Assembly: GCA_002082585.1 (NCBI GenBank)
Contig: CP020563.1
Span: 5,326,001-5,390,000, forward strand
Reading direction: 5' to 3'
Origin: Kitasatospora albolonga
GTDB lineage: Bacteria; Actinomycetota; Actinomycetes; Streptomycetales; Streptomycetaceae
DNA length: 64,000 nucleotides
The notes beneath the pieces are model-generated. The model did not search any database, was not told the origin of the DNA, and saw only the letters and a list, made by a program, of their open reading frames with translations. A program made the position numbers and the translations under genes. Shown here in pieces: positions 16,329 through 24,848 of this stretch. Each line of letters opens with the position of its first letter. The stretch's first letter is position 1.

Positions 16329-17102
16329 CTAGCGCTTGCGGGCCACCAGCCCCCACTGGTCCACCGGACGGGGCGCCGGGCCCTCCGGCCGCCAGTGGGA
16401 CACCGGGACCAGCCCCGGCTCCAGCACCTCGAGCCCCTCCGCCACGGCCAGGATCTCCTCCGGCTCGCGCACCCAGTACGGCGGTGTGTCACCCGACGCG
16501 TACGCCTCCTGCGCGGCCAGCGTCTCCGGCGTCTTCACCGTGTCGCACACCACCAGCGCGCTGCCCGCCACCAACGGCTTCATGTACTCCGCCATCAGCT
16601 CGGCCCCGGCCTTCGCCTCCAGGTGCCCCAGGGTGGACAGGATCATCACCGCCACCGGCCGCCCCGGGTCCAGTGCCCCCGTCGCCACCGCCTTGGTGAG
16701 AACCTCGCGGGCGTTGCGCAGGTCCTCGTCCACGTACGCGGTCTGGTCCTCCCGGACACCCCGCAGCAGCGCCCGCGCGTGCGCGAGGACCAGGGGGTCG
16801 TTGTCGACGTACACGATCCGGGCGTCGGGGTTCACCGACTGCGCGACCTCGTGGGTGGAGTCGTGGACCGGCAGCCCGGTCCCCAGGTCGAGGAACTGGT
16901 CGATCCCCGTACGGGCGAGATGGGCCACCGCCCGCTTCTGGAACGCCCGCGAGGCCAGGGCCAGTTCCTGGGCGGCCGGGTACGTCTCGGCCACCTGGCG
17001 GCCCAACGCCTCATCGACCGGGTAATGGTCCTTCCCGCCGAGCCAGAAGTTCCACACTCTTGCGGAGTGCGGGCTGCTGGCATCTATGTCCGTGATGTCC
17101 AT
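16329..17102 (-). CDS. SAM-dependent methyltransferase, Methyltransf_19 (DUF574) family
   Basis: 257 residues. The opening segment DASSPHSARVWNFWLGGKDH and the DLGTGLP SAM-binding loop with YVDNDPLVL following are typical of the Methyltransf_19 family, which is greatly expanded in Streptomyces. Substrates are generally unknown. GAGGGGAAAG precedes the ATG. It converges on the Tad cluster and does not appear to belong to it. Confidence 0.9.
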   Translation of the reverse strand: MDITDIDASSPHSARVWNFWLGGKDHYPVDEALGRQVAETYPAAQELALASRAFQKRAVAHLARTGIDQFLDLGTGLPVHDSTHEVAQSVNPDARIVYVDNDPLVLAHARALLRGVREDQTAYVDEDLRNAREVLTKAVATGALDPGRPVAVMILSTLGHLEAKAGAELMAEYMKPLVAGSALVVCDTVKTPETLAAQEAYASGDTPPYWVREPEEILAVAEGLEVLEPGLVPVSHWRPEGPAPRPVDQWGLVARKR

Positions 17103-17428
17103 GGGCTTTCCCCTCGCTCAATGTGAACGTGTCACCGTGCCGCCGCCGTACGAACGCGGCGACGCGGCCGGGAGGTCGGGCGGCCGGGGAGACTGCCGTG
17201 CTCTCCGTGCTGCCTCACCTGCTGGTTCACACCCGCCCCGCGCTGCTCATCCGTCGCGGCACTCATGCCCCGGACCCTACCGGCCCAAAGGGCCCCCGGG
17301 TCAGTCCAGTTCGGATGAACCAGCAGGCAGGCCCTGCGAACGCCTCGCTGAACAACCGGCGAAGGCCCCGAAGCCGACCCGAAGTCGACAGCCCACTGCC
17401 CCACGGACAACCGCCCTGCCCGCCCCCT
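17103..17428. other. Intergenic region, no gene supported
   Basis: 326 bp upstream of the methyltransferase gene. A short dyad GTGA-acgtg-TCAC lies near 17125 and may belong to its promoter. Open frames here are short and Arg/Pro rich, and I see no coding signal. Confidence 0.5.
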
Positions 17429-18004
17429 TCACCGTCGGCCTGCTACCGCCAGCGCGCCGATCAGCGCCACGGCGAGGATCACGGCACCGAGGTACTCCGT
17501 CGTGGTGGCGCCGCTGTCACGCCAGTTGTACGAGTACCTCGGCGGGGGAGGAGGCCGGGTGGCACGCTCCTCCAGGAGCCGGTCGACGGCCACCCCCGCC
17601 GCCGCGCCCGTGGCCAGCGACGCCACCGGCATCAGGGAGCCCTCGATCCCGACCGCCTCCCACGGGACCGCGAAGCCGTACGCCAGACCGGCCAGCGGCA
17701 CGGCCAGCGTGGCGAGCAGGTAGAGGGCGCGGGACTCCCGGTGCTCGTCGGGGAGCATCCGGGCGGCGGCCAGCACGGTGAGCAGCGTGACGGTGAGCGC
17801 GGGTATGTGCAGGAGCGCCATCCGCCAGCCGAACGCCTCCAACCGAGCCTCGGTGCCGAGGAGTTCGAGCAGCGACCGGCTCATCAGGAATCCGGCGCCC
17901 AGGTGGATCAGCGCACCCGCCGCCCAACTGCGGGTCAACGCGGAGAAGGCCCCGCCCGGCCGGCGGCCCGAACCCCCGTCTCCCCAGCCCCCGTCACCGT
18001 TCAC
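17429..18004 (-). CDS. Membrane protein with C-terminal class III prepilin-like motif
   Basis: 191 residues, not recognised as a known family. Four or so hydrophobic segments (about 28-45, 62-82, 95-115, 125-142) precede a Pro-rich linker and then DSGATTTEYLG followed by a final helix and AGRR. ATTTEY after G165 fits the cleavage rule G/xxxxEY used for Flp pilins, but at the C-terminal end of a multi-pass protein. The GTG start has GGAGGGAGG about 7-14 nt upstream. It lies 1.2 kb beyond the Tad cluster on the opposite strand. A link to the pilus is possible but unproven. Confidence 0.7.
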   Translation of the reverse strand: MNGDGGWGDGGSGRRPGGAFSALTRSWAAGALIHLGAGFLMSRSLLELLGTEARLEAFGWRMALLHIPALTVTLLTVLAAARMLPDEHRESRALYLLATLAVPLAGLAYGFAVPWEAVGIEGSLMPVASLATGAAAGVAVDRLLEERATRPPPPPRYSYNWRDSGATTTEYLGAVILAVALIGALAVAGRR

Positions 18005-18357
18005 GCTGCACCCTCCCTCCCCCGGCCGGAACCAGAGTCGTGGCCGTTCGCTGGCCGTGAGCGTACGGGGAGAGCGCGCGCCCGGCGCGGGCCCTCGGTC
18101 CCAATGAGGGCCCAATTCCGTTGAGTTGGAGCCTGTTCGGGGTGCTCGTCCGTGAGGGGGTGCTCTTGGGCTCCGTGGGGGTGTGCTCTGGGGCCGCCGG
18201 TGGGCCCGTGGGCCCACGCCGTGCCCGGTGCCGCTCGGTACGCTCGGACGTGCCGACGGTCGCCGACCGCGCCGCCGCGCCCTTCGAGCTCCCGATTCCG
18301 TGTGGCCGTGTATCCGCGTGGCTGTGTATCCGTGTGCAAATTCACCTCGGTAGGCGC

Positions 18358-18386
18358 TTGTCCGGGATGGGCGAGACCCCTACTCT
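18358..18386 (+). promoter_or_regulatory. Promoter TTGTCC-17-TACTCT
   Basis: TTGTCC (18358-18363) and TACTCT (18381-18386) are 17 nt apart and lie about 50 nt before the ATG at 18438, in a locally A+T-richer stretch. The rest of the gap 18005-18357 holds a small dyad (GTGGGCCC-gt-GGGCCCAC at 18200-18217) and nothing else recognised. Confidence 0.5.
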
Positions 18387-18437
18387 GATATTTGCGCACG
18401 CGAATTTATGTTCATGCCGTGATGGGGTGAGGCGTCG

Positions 18438-19031
18438 ATGAGAGCCGGATTCTTCTACTCGTACCACCTGGGCTGGACCGGGCTGGACGCCGCGACCCTG
18501 CTGGGGGACCTGGAGGCGGAAGGGCTTCGCCCGGCGCACCCGGCGACCGGGTACACCGTGCTCGTCAGCCTCGACTTCCCTTCCTCCGGGGCCCGTTCGC
18601 CCGTCACGCGCGAGCAGCTTCTCTCCCTTGCCGGTCTGCAAAGGCTCCAGGAGGTCGGCTTCCGGTTATGGGTGGACGAAGGTTCCGACTTCCTGGTGCG
18701 CATACGGAAGGCCCGCGGCGGTGTCGTCGCCGTCGAGTTCTCCGTGGGCGAGCTGCCGCCGGAGGAGCGGGAGCGGGCGGTCGGCGCGATCCGGCGGACC
18801 GTCGGGAGGGCCTCCGTGCTCTGCATCGGCTTCGTCGTCGACCGGAGCGGGATGACGGCCGCCACCGACTGGGACGGTGTCGTCATCGAAGGCGGCGCGC
18901 ACCTCGACGCCTGGCCGGACGCCGTCGCCGTACGGGAGGAGACCGCCGCCCGGCATCCGCAGCTGGCGGTGCTGGACTCCGTCGCGATCTCACCGTGGAA
19001 GGTGTTCGGGAACGCGGTGCTCAGCGTGTGA
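18438..19031 (+). CDS. Protein of unknown function with a TTA codon
   Basis: 197 residues, soluble in appearance, with no motif I recognise. It has the composition of a normal folded protein and strong third-position G/C bias. GGGGTGAGG precedes the ATG. Codon 77 is TTA (18666-18668, in FRLWV), so translation should depend on bldA. The gene has its own promoter, and its 3' end lies inside a 62-bp tandem repeat. Its family is unknown to me. Confidence 0.8.
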   Translation: MRAGFFYSYHLGWTGLDAATLLGDLEAEGLRPAHPATGYTVLVSLDFPSSGARSPVTREQLLSLAGLQRLQEVGFRLWVDEGSDFLVRIRKARGGVVAVEFSVGELPPEERERAVGAIRRTVGRASVLCIGFVVDRSGMTAATDWDGVVIEGGAHLDAWPDAVAVREETAARHPQLAVLDSVAISPWKVFGNAVLSV

Positions 19032-19200
19032 GCCGGCTGGGAGCGTGGTGGTGAGCGAGTGAGCCGGTCAGGAGCGCGGTGCTCGGTGTGTGAGCCGACC
19101 GGGAGTGTGGTGGTGAGCGAGTGAGTGGCTCGGGAGCGCGGTGCTCGGCGTGTGAGCCGGCCGGCAGTGCGACGCTCGGCGTGTGAACCGGCCGGGGTAT
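19014..19200. repeat. 62-bp tandem repeat starting inside the 3' end of the preceding gene
   Basis: Units begin at 19014, 19076 and 19138 exactly 62 bp apart; the third is partial and a further half unit begins at 19171. Each unit starts GCGGTGCTCGGCGTGTGAGCC, split here as GCGGTGCTCGGCG and TGTGAGCC, and contains the gene's own TGA stop. The unit seems to be built of two related ~31-bp halves. Confidence 0.93.
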
Positions 19201-19257
19201 CCCTGAGGGCTCCCCGGGGGCTCCCCGCCCGGCGTCGGGATTGTCCTGGCCGGAAGA

Positions 19258-19263
19258 CATAAT
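19258..19263 (+). promoter_or_regulatory. -10 element CATAAT, leaderless start
   Basis: CATAAT lies 7 nt before the ATG at 19271 and no ribosome binding site is close to that ATG, so transcription should begin at or next to the start codon. Confidence 0.5.
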
Positions 19264-19270
19264 CGGCCGT

Positions 19271-20470
19271 ATGTCCGACCACCAGCTCCGCACCCGGAGA
19301 CCCGGCGCCCCGTCCCCGCACCCGCGCGCCCCCGGGCCCCGGACGGCCGCCGCACTCCGGGCCGCCGCGCCCGCGCTCGCGGTCTACGCCGCCGTCCGGG
19401 CCCTGGGCCTCCTGGTCCTCTGGGCGGCCGCCCACGCCTCCGGCAAGGACCCCCTGACCCGGCTCAGCGGGCGCTGGGACTCCGTCTGGTACCAGCGCAT
19501 CGCCGAGAACGGGTACGGCTACACCGTCACCCTCCCCGACGGCGCCCTCCACTCCGACCTGGCCTTCTTCCCCCTGCTCCCCGCCCTGGAGCGCGGCCTC
19601 TCCGAGGTGACCCCGCTCACCCTCGGCGGCGCCGGGCTCCTGGTCGCCTGGACGGCCGGGCTGCTCGCCGCGTGGGGCATCTTCGCCGTGGGGGCGCAGC
19701 TGCGCGGACGGCGTACGGGGGTGGTGCTGGCCGCGCTCTGGGGCGTGTACCCGACGGCGTTCGTCCAGTCGATGGCGTACACGGAGACGCTCTTCACCGC
19801 ACTGGCCGCCTGGGCGCTGTACGCGGTCCTCAAGGGCCGCTGGCTCGTGGCGGGCGGGCTCTCCGTGCTGGCCGGACTCACCCGGCCCTCGGCCGCCGCC
19901 CTGATCGCGGCCCTGGCGATCACGGCCGCGGTCACCCTCGTCAGGGAGATCCGGGCAGGGAACGGCCTCGGCCCGGTGCTCCGCCGCAACGCCCGCATGA
20001 TCGCCGGGGTGGCGCTCGCACCGCTGGGCTGGCTGGCGTACGTGGTGTTCGTCGCCGTGCGCGAAGGCAGCCCGGTCGCGTACTTCGACGTCCAGGCGCA
20101 GTGGGGCAACAGCATCGACGGCGGTCGCGCGCTCGCCGCCTTCATCGCCGGGCTGCCCCTGCCCGCCGCCCTCGGGCTCTGCGCGGCGCTCGGCCTGCTC
20201 GGCTGGCTGGTGGTGCTCTGCGTACGGCAGCGGCAGCCGCTGCCCGTCCTCGTCTACGGCATCGCGATCGTCGCCATCTCGCTGATCGGCGCCGGGTACT
20301 TCGGCTCCCGCCCCCGTCTGATGATGCCCGCGTTCCCGCTGCTGCTCCCGCCCGCCGTCGCACTGGCGCGGCTGCGCAGTACGGGGCGCGAGGCCGCCGT
20401 CATCGCCGTACTGGCCTGCGCGTCAGCGGCCTACGGGGCCTGGACCCTGCTCGGCGCGGGCCCGCCGTAA
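19271..20470 (+). CDS. PIG-V-like integral membrane mannosyltransferase
   Basis: 399 residues with about nine membrane helices. The segment RWDSVWYQRIAENGY after the first helix, with an acidic residue in the first extracellular loop, matches the GT-C fold of the PIG-V family, which uses polyprenyl-phosphate mannose. In actinobacteria such enzymes may modify glycoproteins or glycolipids outside the cell; the acceptor is unknown here. ATG 19271 has a -10 element 7 nt upstream and is probably leaderless. The stop lies 4 bp from that of the convergent DUF192 gene. Confidence 0.83.
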   Translation: MSDHQLRTRRPGAPSPHPRAPGPRTAAALRAAAPALAVYAAVRALGLLVLWAAAHASGKDPLTRLSGRWDSVWYQRIAENGYGYTVTLPDGALHSDLAFFPLLPALERGLSEVTPLTLGGAGLLVAWTAGLLAAWGIFAVGAQLRGRRTGVVLAALWGVYPTAFVQSMAYTETLFTALAAWALYAVLKGRWLVAGGLSVLAGLTRPSAAALIAALAITAAVTLVREIRAGNGLGPVLRRNARMIAGVALAPLGWLAYVVFVAVREGSPVAYFDVQAQWGNSIDGGRALAAFIAGLPLPAALGLCAALGLLGWLVVLCVRQRQPLPVLVYGIAIVAISLIGAGYFGSRPRLMMPAFPLLLPPAVALARLRSTGREAAVIAVLACASAAYGAWTLLGAGPP

Positions 20471-20474
20471 AGCC

Positions 20475-20897
20475 CTAAGGAGGGCCCGGCCGTCCCCAGG
20501 ACGTACCCACCGCCCGCAGCTCCACCCGCACGCCCGGCCGCACCCCCCACCGCTCCATCGCCCCGGCCTCCGCCTCCACCACATGACGGGCCCGCAGCCG
20601 GGGCAGGCCGAGGCGGCCGGGCTTCATCGTGCGGACCGCCAGCACGGTGAACTTCCGGTCCAGATAGGCCACATCGATGGCGAACCGCATCCGGAAGGTG
20701 TGCACACTCCCGCACGGGGTGAGCATCAGCGCTCCGTCGATCCCGTCCCGCCCGAGCAGCCCCCGGGTACGCGCCCGGTACGAGGCCGCGATCCGCAGCG
20801 GCACCCCCCGAACCCCCGGGCCCGGAGCCCCCGCCTCCCTGCCGACGACCGTCAACGTTCCGTCGCCATCCCGCCACTTCCTCATGGGCCTCCTCAT
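20475..20897 (-). CDS. DUF192 family protein
   Basis: 140 residues. The block RTRGLLGRDGIDGALMLTPC with HTFRMRFAIDVAYLD following is the hallmark of DUF192, a small beta-barrel family of unknown function. ATG 20897 was chosen because TACGGT lies 7 nt upstream with no ribosome binding site; ATG 20885 is only 3 nt behind an AGGAGG and is less likely. It is divergent from the prepilin peptidase gene, an arrangement that hints at a role linked to pilus or secretion. Confidence 0.83.
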   Translation of the reverse strand: MRRPMRKWRDGDGTLTVVGREAGAPGPGVRGVPLRIAASYRARTRGLLGRDGIDGALMLTPCGSVHTFRMRFAIDVAYLDRKFTVLAVRTMKPGRLGLPRLRARHVVEAEAGAMERWGVRPGVRVELRAVGTSWGRPGPP

Positions 20898-20904
20898 GGC
20901 CCCG

Positions 20905-20910
20905 ACCGTA
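20905..20910 (-). promoter_or_regulatory. -10 element TACGGT of the DUF192 gene, leaderless start
   Basis: On the minus strand TACGGT ends 7 nt before ATG 20897. The divergent -10 of the prepilin peptidase gene lies only 80 bp away. Confidence 0.5.
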
Positions 20911-20988
20911 GCCCCCGGCACCCGCCTGCGGGACCTGAACGGCCCGGAGTGGGCCCCAGGGCCCAAGCCCCTTGTCCGCACTGCCGAT

Positions 20989-20994
20989 TAGGGT
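20989..20994 (+). promoter_or_regulatory. -10 element TAGGGT of the prepilin peptidase gene, leaderless start
   Basis: TAGGGT ends 6 nt before GTG 21001, and there is no ribosome binding site between them. Confidence 0.55.
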
Positions 20995-21000
20995 CGTCCC

Positions 21001-21852
21001 GTGGACATCGCGCTGCTCGCCGTCGCCGCTGTCTGGGGTGGAGCCACCGGACTGCTGATCCCCCGTGCCGCGTACCGGTTCGCCGTCGATCCGGAGGAGC
21101 CCTGGCGCACCGCGTGCCCGGCCGGGCACGCGCTCACCGGCCCGCTCGGCGGCTGGTTCGGCCCGGCCCGCTGCGCGGCCTGCGGACCCCGGGTGCGAAC
21201 CGCCGTACCGTACGGCGACGAAGACGGCACTCCTGCCACGCACCCCGGCGGTGGCGGCGCCCCTGCCACGCCTCCCGGAAGCGATGGCGACAGTGGTAGC
21301 GGCGCCCCGTACGCGCCCGGCACCCTCGCCCCCCTGGTCACCGCCCTCGCCTGCCTCGCGCTCGCCGCCGCGACAGGGGCCCGGCCCGAGCTCGTCGGCT
21401 GGCTGCTCCTGGCCCCTCCCGCGGTCCTCCTCGCCACCGTCGACCGCCGCGTCCACCGGCTGCCCGACCCGCTCACCCTGCCCCTGGCCGCCGGGGCCGT
21501 CCTGCTGCTGGGCGGGGCGGCCCTGCTCCCCGGCCACGCCGGGTCCTGGACCTCCGGGCTGCTCGGCGGGGCGGCGCTCGGCGGTTTCTACCTCCTCCTC
21601 TTCCTCATCAACCCGAACGGCATGGGCTTCGGCGATGTGAAGCTGGCCCTCACCCTGGGCGTCGCTCTCGGCTGGTACGGCTGGGCGGTGCTGCTCCTGG
21701 GCGGGTTCGCGGGGTTCCTGTTCGGCGCGGTGTACGGGCTCGGGCTCGTCGTCCTCCGCCGGGCGGGGCGCAAGACCGGCATCCCGTTCGGCCCGTTCAT
21801 GATCGCGGGGGCGCTGACGGGGGTGCTCCTGGGAGCCCTGACGGCAGCCTGA
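21001..21852 (+). CDS. A24 prepilin peptidase (TadV/CpaA-type)
   Basis: 283 residues with about six membrane helices. The two catalytic aspartates of the A24 family are D148 (in VDRRVHRLPD) and D212 (in GFGDVKL). Three cysteines near the N terminus (C39, C58, C61) recall the zinc site of bifunctional enzymes, but the loop between 70 and 105 is a Gly/Pro-rich insertion. The enzyme should cleave the Flp pilin and TadE pseudopilins encoded 5-14 kb upstream, since no other peptidase gene lies in the Tad cluster. It has a leaderless GTG start. Confidence 0.9.
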   Translation: MDIALLAVAAVWGGATGLLIPRAAYRFAVDPEEPWRTACPAGHALTGPLGGWFGPARCAACGPRVRTAVPYGDEDGTPATHPGGGGAPATPPGSDGDSGSGAPYAPGTLAPLVTALACLALAAATGARPELVGWLLLAPPAVLLATVDRRVHRLPDPLTLPLAAGAVLLLGGAALLPGHAGSWTSGLLGGAALGGFYLLLFLINPNGMGFGDVKLALTLGVALGWYGWAVLLLGGFAGFLFGAVYGLGLVVLRRAGRKTGIPFGPFMIAGALTGVLLGALTAA

Positions 21853-21881
21853 GCCGTAAGCAGCTTGTACGCCCCGGAACC

Positions 21882-21935
21882 CGACCGCCCCGAAGCGCGA
21901 CCGCCGCCCCCAAACGCGACCACCGCCCCGGAATC
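21882..21935. repeat. Three short repeats of CGACCGCCGCCCC type
   Basis: Units with the core CGACC(G/A)CC(G)CCCC begin at 21882, 21898 and 21917, just after the prepilin peptidase gene. Confidence 0.65.
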
Positions 21936-21961
21936 CGGTCGCGCTACCCGCCCCCGGCTGA

Positions 21962-21967
21962 CACGAT
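21962..21967 (+). promoter_or_regulatory. -10 element CACGAT, leaderless start
   Basis: CACGAT ends 6 nt before ATG 21974, with no ribosome binding site in between. Confidence 0.45.
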
Positions 21968-21973
21968 TCCCGT

Positions 21974-22774
21974 ATGTCCGAACAGTCCCTTCCCCCCTTC
22001 GCCTCCACCGCCTCCCGCGACCGGTTCGAGGCGCTCGTCGCCGAGGCGGACGCCGTTTCCGTGGACGGCTGGGACTTCTCCTGGCTGGACGGGCGGGCCA
22101 CCGAGCAGCGGCCCTCCTGGGGGTACGCCCGGGCCATGGCCGACCGGCTGGCCGGTGCCCGGGCGGCGCTCGACATCCAGACCGGCGGCGGCGAGGTGCT
22201 GGCCGCCGCGCCGGTCCTTCCGCCCCTCACCGTGGCCACCGAGTCCTGGCCGCCGAACATCGCCCGGGCCACCGCACTCCTGCACCCCCTCGGCGCCGTC
22301 GTCGTCGCGGACGAGGACGAGCCGCCGCTGCCCTTCGGGGGCGCGGCCTTCGACCTGGTGGTCAGTCGGCATCCGGTGACCACCTGGTGGGAGGAGATCG
22401 CCCGGGTCCTCGCCCCCGGCGGTACGTACTTCTCGCAACAGGTCGGACCGGCCAGCGTCTTCGAGCTCGTCGAGTACTTCCTCGGCCCGCAGCCGCCCGA
22501 GGTACGCCGTGGCCGCGACCCCGAAGACGCGCGTGCCGCCGCCGAGGCCGCCGGCCTGGACGTCGTCGACCTGCGGCTGGAACGGCTGCGCACCGAGTTC
22601 CTGGACATCGGCGCGGTCGTCTACTTCCTCCGCAAGGTGATCTGGATGGTGCCCGGATTCACCGTGGAGCGGTACCGGCCCCAACTGGCCTCCCTGCACC
22701 GGAAGATCGAGGAGGAAGGGCCGTTCCTCGCCCACACCACCCGCTTCCTCATTGAGGCCCGCAAGCCCCGGTGA
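21974..22774 (+). CDS. Class I SAM-dependent methyltransferase
   Basis: 266 residues. ALDIQTGGGEV is the SAM-binding motif I, FDLVVSRHPV sits at motif II and VLAPGGTYFSQQ at motif III, the layout of Methyltransf_11 proteins. The substrate is unknown. WDFSWLDGRATEQRPSWGYA near the N terminus is a pattern seen in Streptomyces enzymes of this type. The start is probably leaderless. Confidence 0.85.
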   Translation: MSEQSLPPFASTASRDRFEALVAEADAVSVDGWDFSWLDGRATEQRPSWGYARAMADRLAGARAALDIQTGGGEVLAAAPVLPPLTVATESWPPNIARATALLHPLGAVVVADEDEPPLPFGGAAFDLVVSRHPVTTWWEEIARVLAPGGTYFSQQVGPASVFELVEYFLGPQPPEVRRGRDPEDARAAAEAAGLDVVDLRLERLRTEFLDIGAVVYFLRKVIWMVPGFTVERYRPQLASLHRKIEEEGPFLAHTTRFLIEARKPR

Positions 22775-22913
22775 CGTATCAGGAAGAGTCAACCTGCTTA
22801 CCCCGGACGCCAGTTCAGCCTTGCCCCACAGGCAACGCGATCGCGGGGGCCACCGTCCTACTCGGCGGGAGCACACACAGCGAGGGAAACGGCGAGGAAG
22901 ACGGGGAGCGGCC

Positions 22914-23357
22914 ATGACGGTGGAGAGGGAAGAGTACGGCGGGCCGGCCGGGCGCGCGCGGCACGGCAACTCCGACTGGCTCATGGGCTCCCGGATCACC
23001 GCCGTCCACGGGGTCTTCTACCGGCCCGAGGGGCGCGCGGGCGAGCCGGAAGCCGTCGAGTTCGTGCTCGCCGACGGCCAGTCCGTCCAGCTGACCTGCA
23101 CCTCCGACTGGACGCTGCGGGTGACCCCCGGCACCTGGCCGCTGCTGCCCGACTGGTGCGTACCGGCGAACCAGTGGCACCACGCCCCCCTGCCCCAGCT
23201 GCCCCCGGTGCCGTACGGGGGAGCCTGGACGGTCGTCGGCACGCTGGAGCGCCGGGACGGCAACGGGGAGGTCCACGAGGCCGTCATCCGGTGTGCGGAA
23301 GGGGACTTCGTGGTCGGCGCCGGGGACACGATGGCGGTCCGTTTCCATCCCCACTGA
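22914..23357 (+). CDS. Protein of unknown function
   Basis: 147 residues with no recognised domain. The sequence is rich in beta-forming residues and tryptophan and has no signal peptide or membrane helix. GGGGAG lies 5 nt before the ATG. It converges on the winged-helix gene. Codon use is normal for this genome, so it is probably a real gene. Confidence 0.7.
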   Translation: MTVEREEYGGPAGRARHGNSDWLMGSRITAVHGVFYRPEGRAGEPEAVEFVLADGQSVQLTCTSDWTLRVTPGTWPLLPDWCVPANQWHHAPLPQLPPVPYGGAWTVVGTLERRDGNGEVHEAVIRCAEGDFVVGAGDTMAVRFHPH

Positions 23358-23415
23358 TCCGCTCTCCCCTCCCATCCCCACGGAGAGGCCCCACGGGATG
23401 TCCCTCTGCCGATGG

Positions 23416-24654
23416 CTACGCGTGCGGCCCCACCGACACCGTCCCCACCGTCAGCTCCGTCTTCCCCTCCACGATCGCCGCCACCCGCTCCACCTCCGCC
23501 TCCAGCGCCCGCAGCCGCGCCGCCGACAGGGGTTCCAGCGGCTCCACCGTCACCGCGATCCGCTTGCCCGAACGGCGCTGGTGCCAGACGCCCGCCACCG
23601 TCCCGTCCACCAGCAGCACCGGGTAGTTCCCGGCCTGCCCGCCCCCGAGCGCCCGCTCGGACGCCCGGCCCGGGAAGAGCCGTTCGCGGGGGTGCGAGGC
23701 GATGGTGAAGGCGTCGAAGTAGGGGAGCAGGCGCACTCCCCGTACCGGAGCGGCCGGGAAGTCCGTGTCGCCCGCCACCACCCAGGCGGGTCCGGCGCCC
23801 TCGAACGCCACCTCCTCGATCGCGCCGGAGCCCGCCCGCGAGGCGAACAGCCCGGCCGCCCACCGCCTCGGGGCCGCCAGCCACTGGGCGAAGTGGGCCG
23901 GGGTGGCGGGGCCGTACGCGTACAGGTACCGCTCCAGCAGGGCCGCCGTCGCCTCCGGGCCGGGCAGGGGGGCGCAGCCGGGGTTGGTGTATGCCGCCTT
24001 CCGGCCCCGGTTCGGGGCGTAGGCCAGGACACCCCGGTGTCCCGCCAGGTGCAGGACCTGCCGCCAGCGCGGCCACATCTCCTGGAACCCGGGCACCACC
24101 AGGTCCCCGGCCCACGGCCCGGTCCGGGCGACGACCTCCTCGGAGAGCTCGTCGATCGTGAGCTCCGCCCCCCTCAGGGCCTCCCCGACCGCCGCCACGA
24201 CCTCCTCCACCTGCTCCGGGGACATCCGGGCACCCTTGGGGAACGGATGGGGGCCCGTCGGTACGGCACGGAGCGCGCCGGTCCACAGCGGCAGGTCCGC
24301 CGCGGGCAGGAGATGGACCGTGCCGCGCGGCCCGAACGTCTTCACCAGGGTCCGCCGGGCCGGGTCGTCGGCCCACAGCGCCGTACGCACGTCCGTGCGC
24401 GTCAGGCCCTCACCGCGCAACCCCACGGAAAGCTCGGCCGCCGACAGCACCTGGGCATGCGCACCGAGCATCGCGCCGACCACGTCGGACGGGGAGGGCG
24501 GTGATGGTGGTGAGGGCGTCGAGGCCGGGGAGGGCGGCGAGGAGGAAGGCGTACGGGTGGATGCCAGGCCGCCGTACAGGTGCTGGCGGGCCAGCCGCCG
24601 GGCGTTCGCCTCGGGCCAGGTCACGGTCGCGGTCGCACGGGCTCGGGTCGTCAT
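23416..24654 (-). CDS. Winged-helix DNA-binding protein, HTH_42 (AlkZ/YcaQ-related)
   Basis: 412 residues. The arrangement of a N-terminal RLARQHLYG helix, repeated winged helices and a C-terminal VWHQRRSGKRIAVTVEPL strand pair matches the HTH_42 family, which includes the DNA glycosylases AlkZ and AlkX that unhook crosslinks or remove alkylated bases. Whether this member has glycosylase activity cannot be told from the sequence. A Ser/Pro insertion (about 33-56) is unusual. The start is predicted to be leaderless. Confidence 0.82.
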   Translation of the reverse strand: MTTRARATATVTWPEANARRLARQHLYGGLASTRTPSSSPPSPASTPSPPSPPSPSDVVGAMLGAHAQVLSAAELSVGLRGEGLTRTDVRTALWADDPARRTLVKTFGPRGTVHLLPAADLPLWTGALRAVPTGPHPFPKGARMSPEQVEEVVAAVGEALRGAELTIDELSEEVVARTGPWAGDLVVPGFQEMWPRWRQVLHLAGHRGVLAYAPNRGRKAAYTNPGCAPLPGPEATAALLERYLYAYGPATPAHFAQWLAAPRRWAAGLFASRAGSGAIEEVAFEGAGPAWVVAGDTDFPAAPVRGVRLLPYFDAFTIASHPRERLFPGRASERALGGGQAGNYPVLLVDGTVAGVWHQRRSGKRIAVTVEPLEPLSAARLRALEAEVERVAAIVEGKTELTVGTVSVGPHA

Positions 24655-24660
24655 CCCCCG

Positions 24661-24666
24661 AATCTA
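24661..24666 (-). promoter_or_regulatory. -10 element TAGATT, leaderless start
   Basis: On the minus strand TAGATT ends 6 nt before ATG 24654, and the 6 nt between (CGGGGG) are too close to serve as a ribosome binding site. Confidence 0.5.
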
Positions 24667-24848
24667 GAGCTCCTTCAGGTCAGAATCTGTCCGCAATCCC
24701 GTCCCGGGGTGACGTGCGCCGTCAAGGCGGCGCCGCGCGTCACCCCCTCGATACCGGGGCCGAATCCGGTCGCGGAAGCGCGGTGCGCAGGGCATCGGAC
24801 CTGCTCTTCGCGGAGTCCGGCGAATTCGGAGAGTGATGGTGGAGTGGC

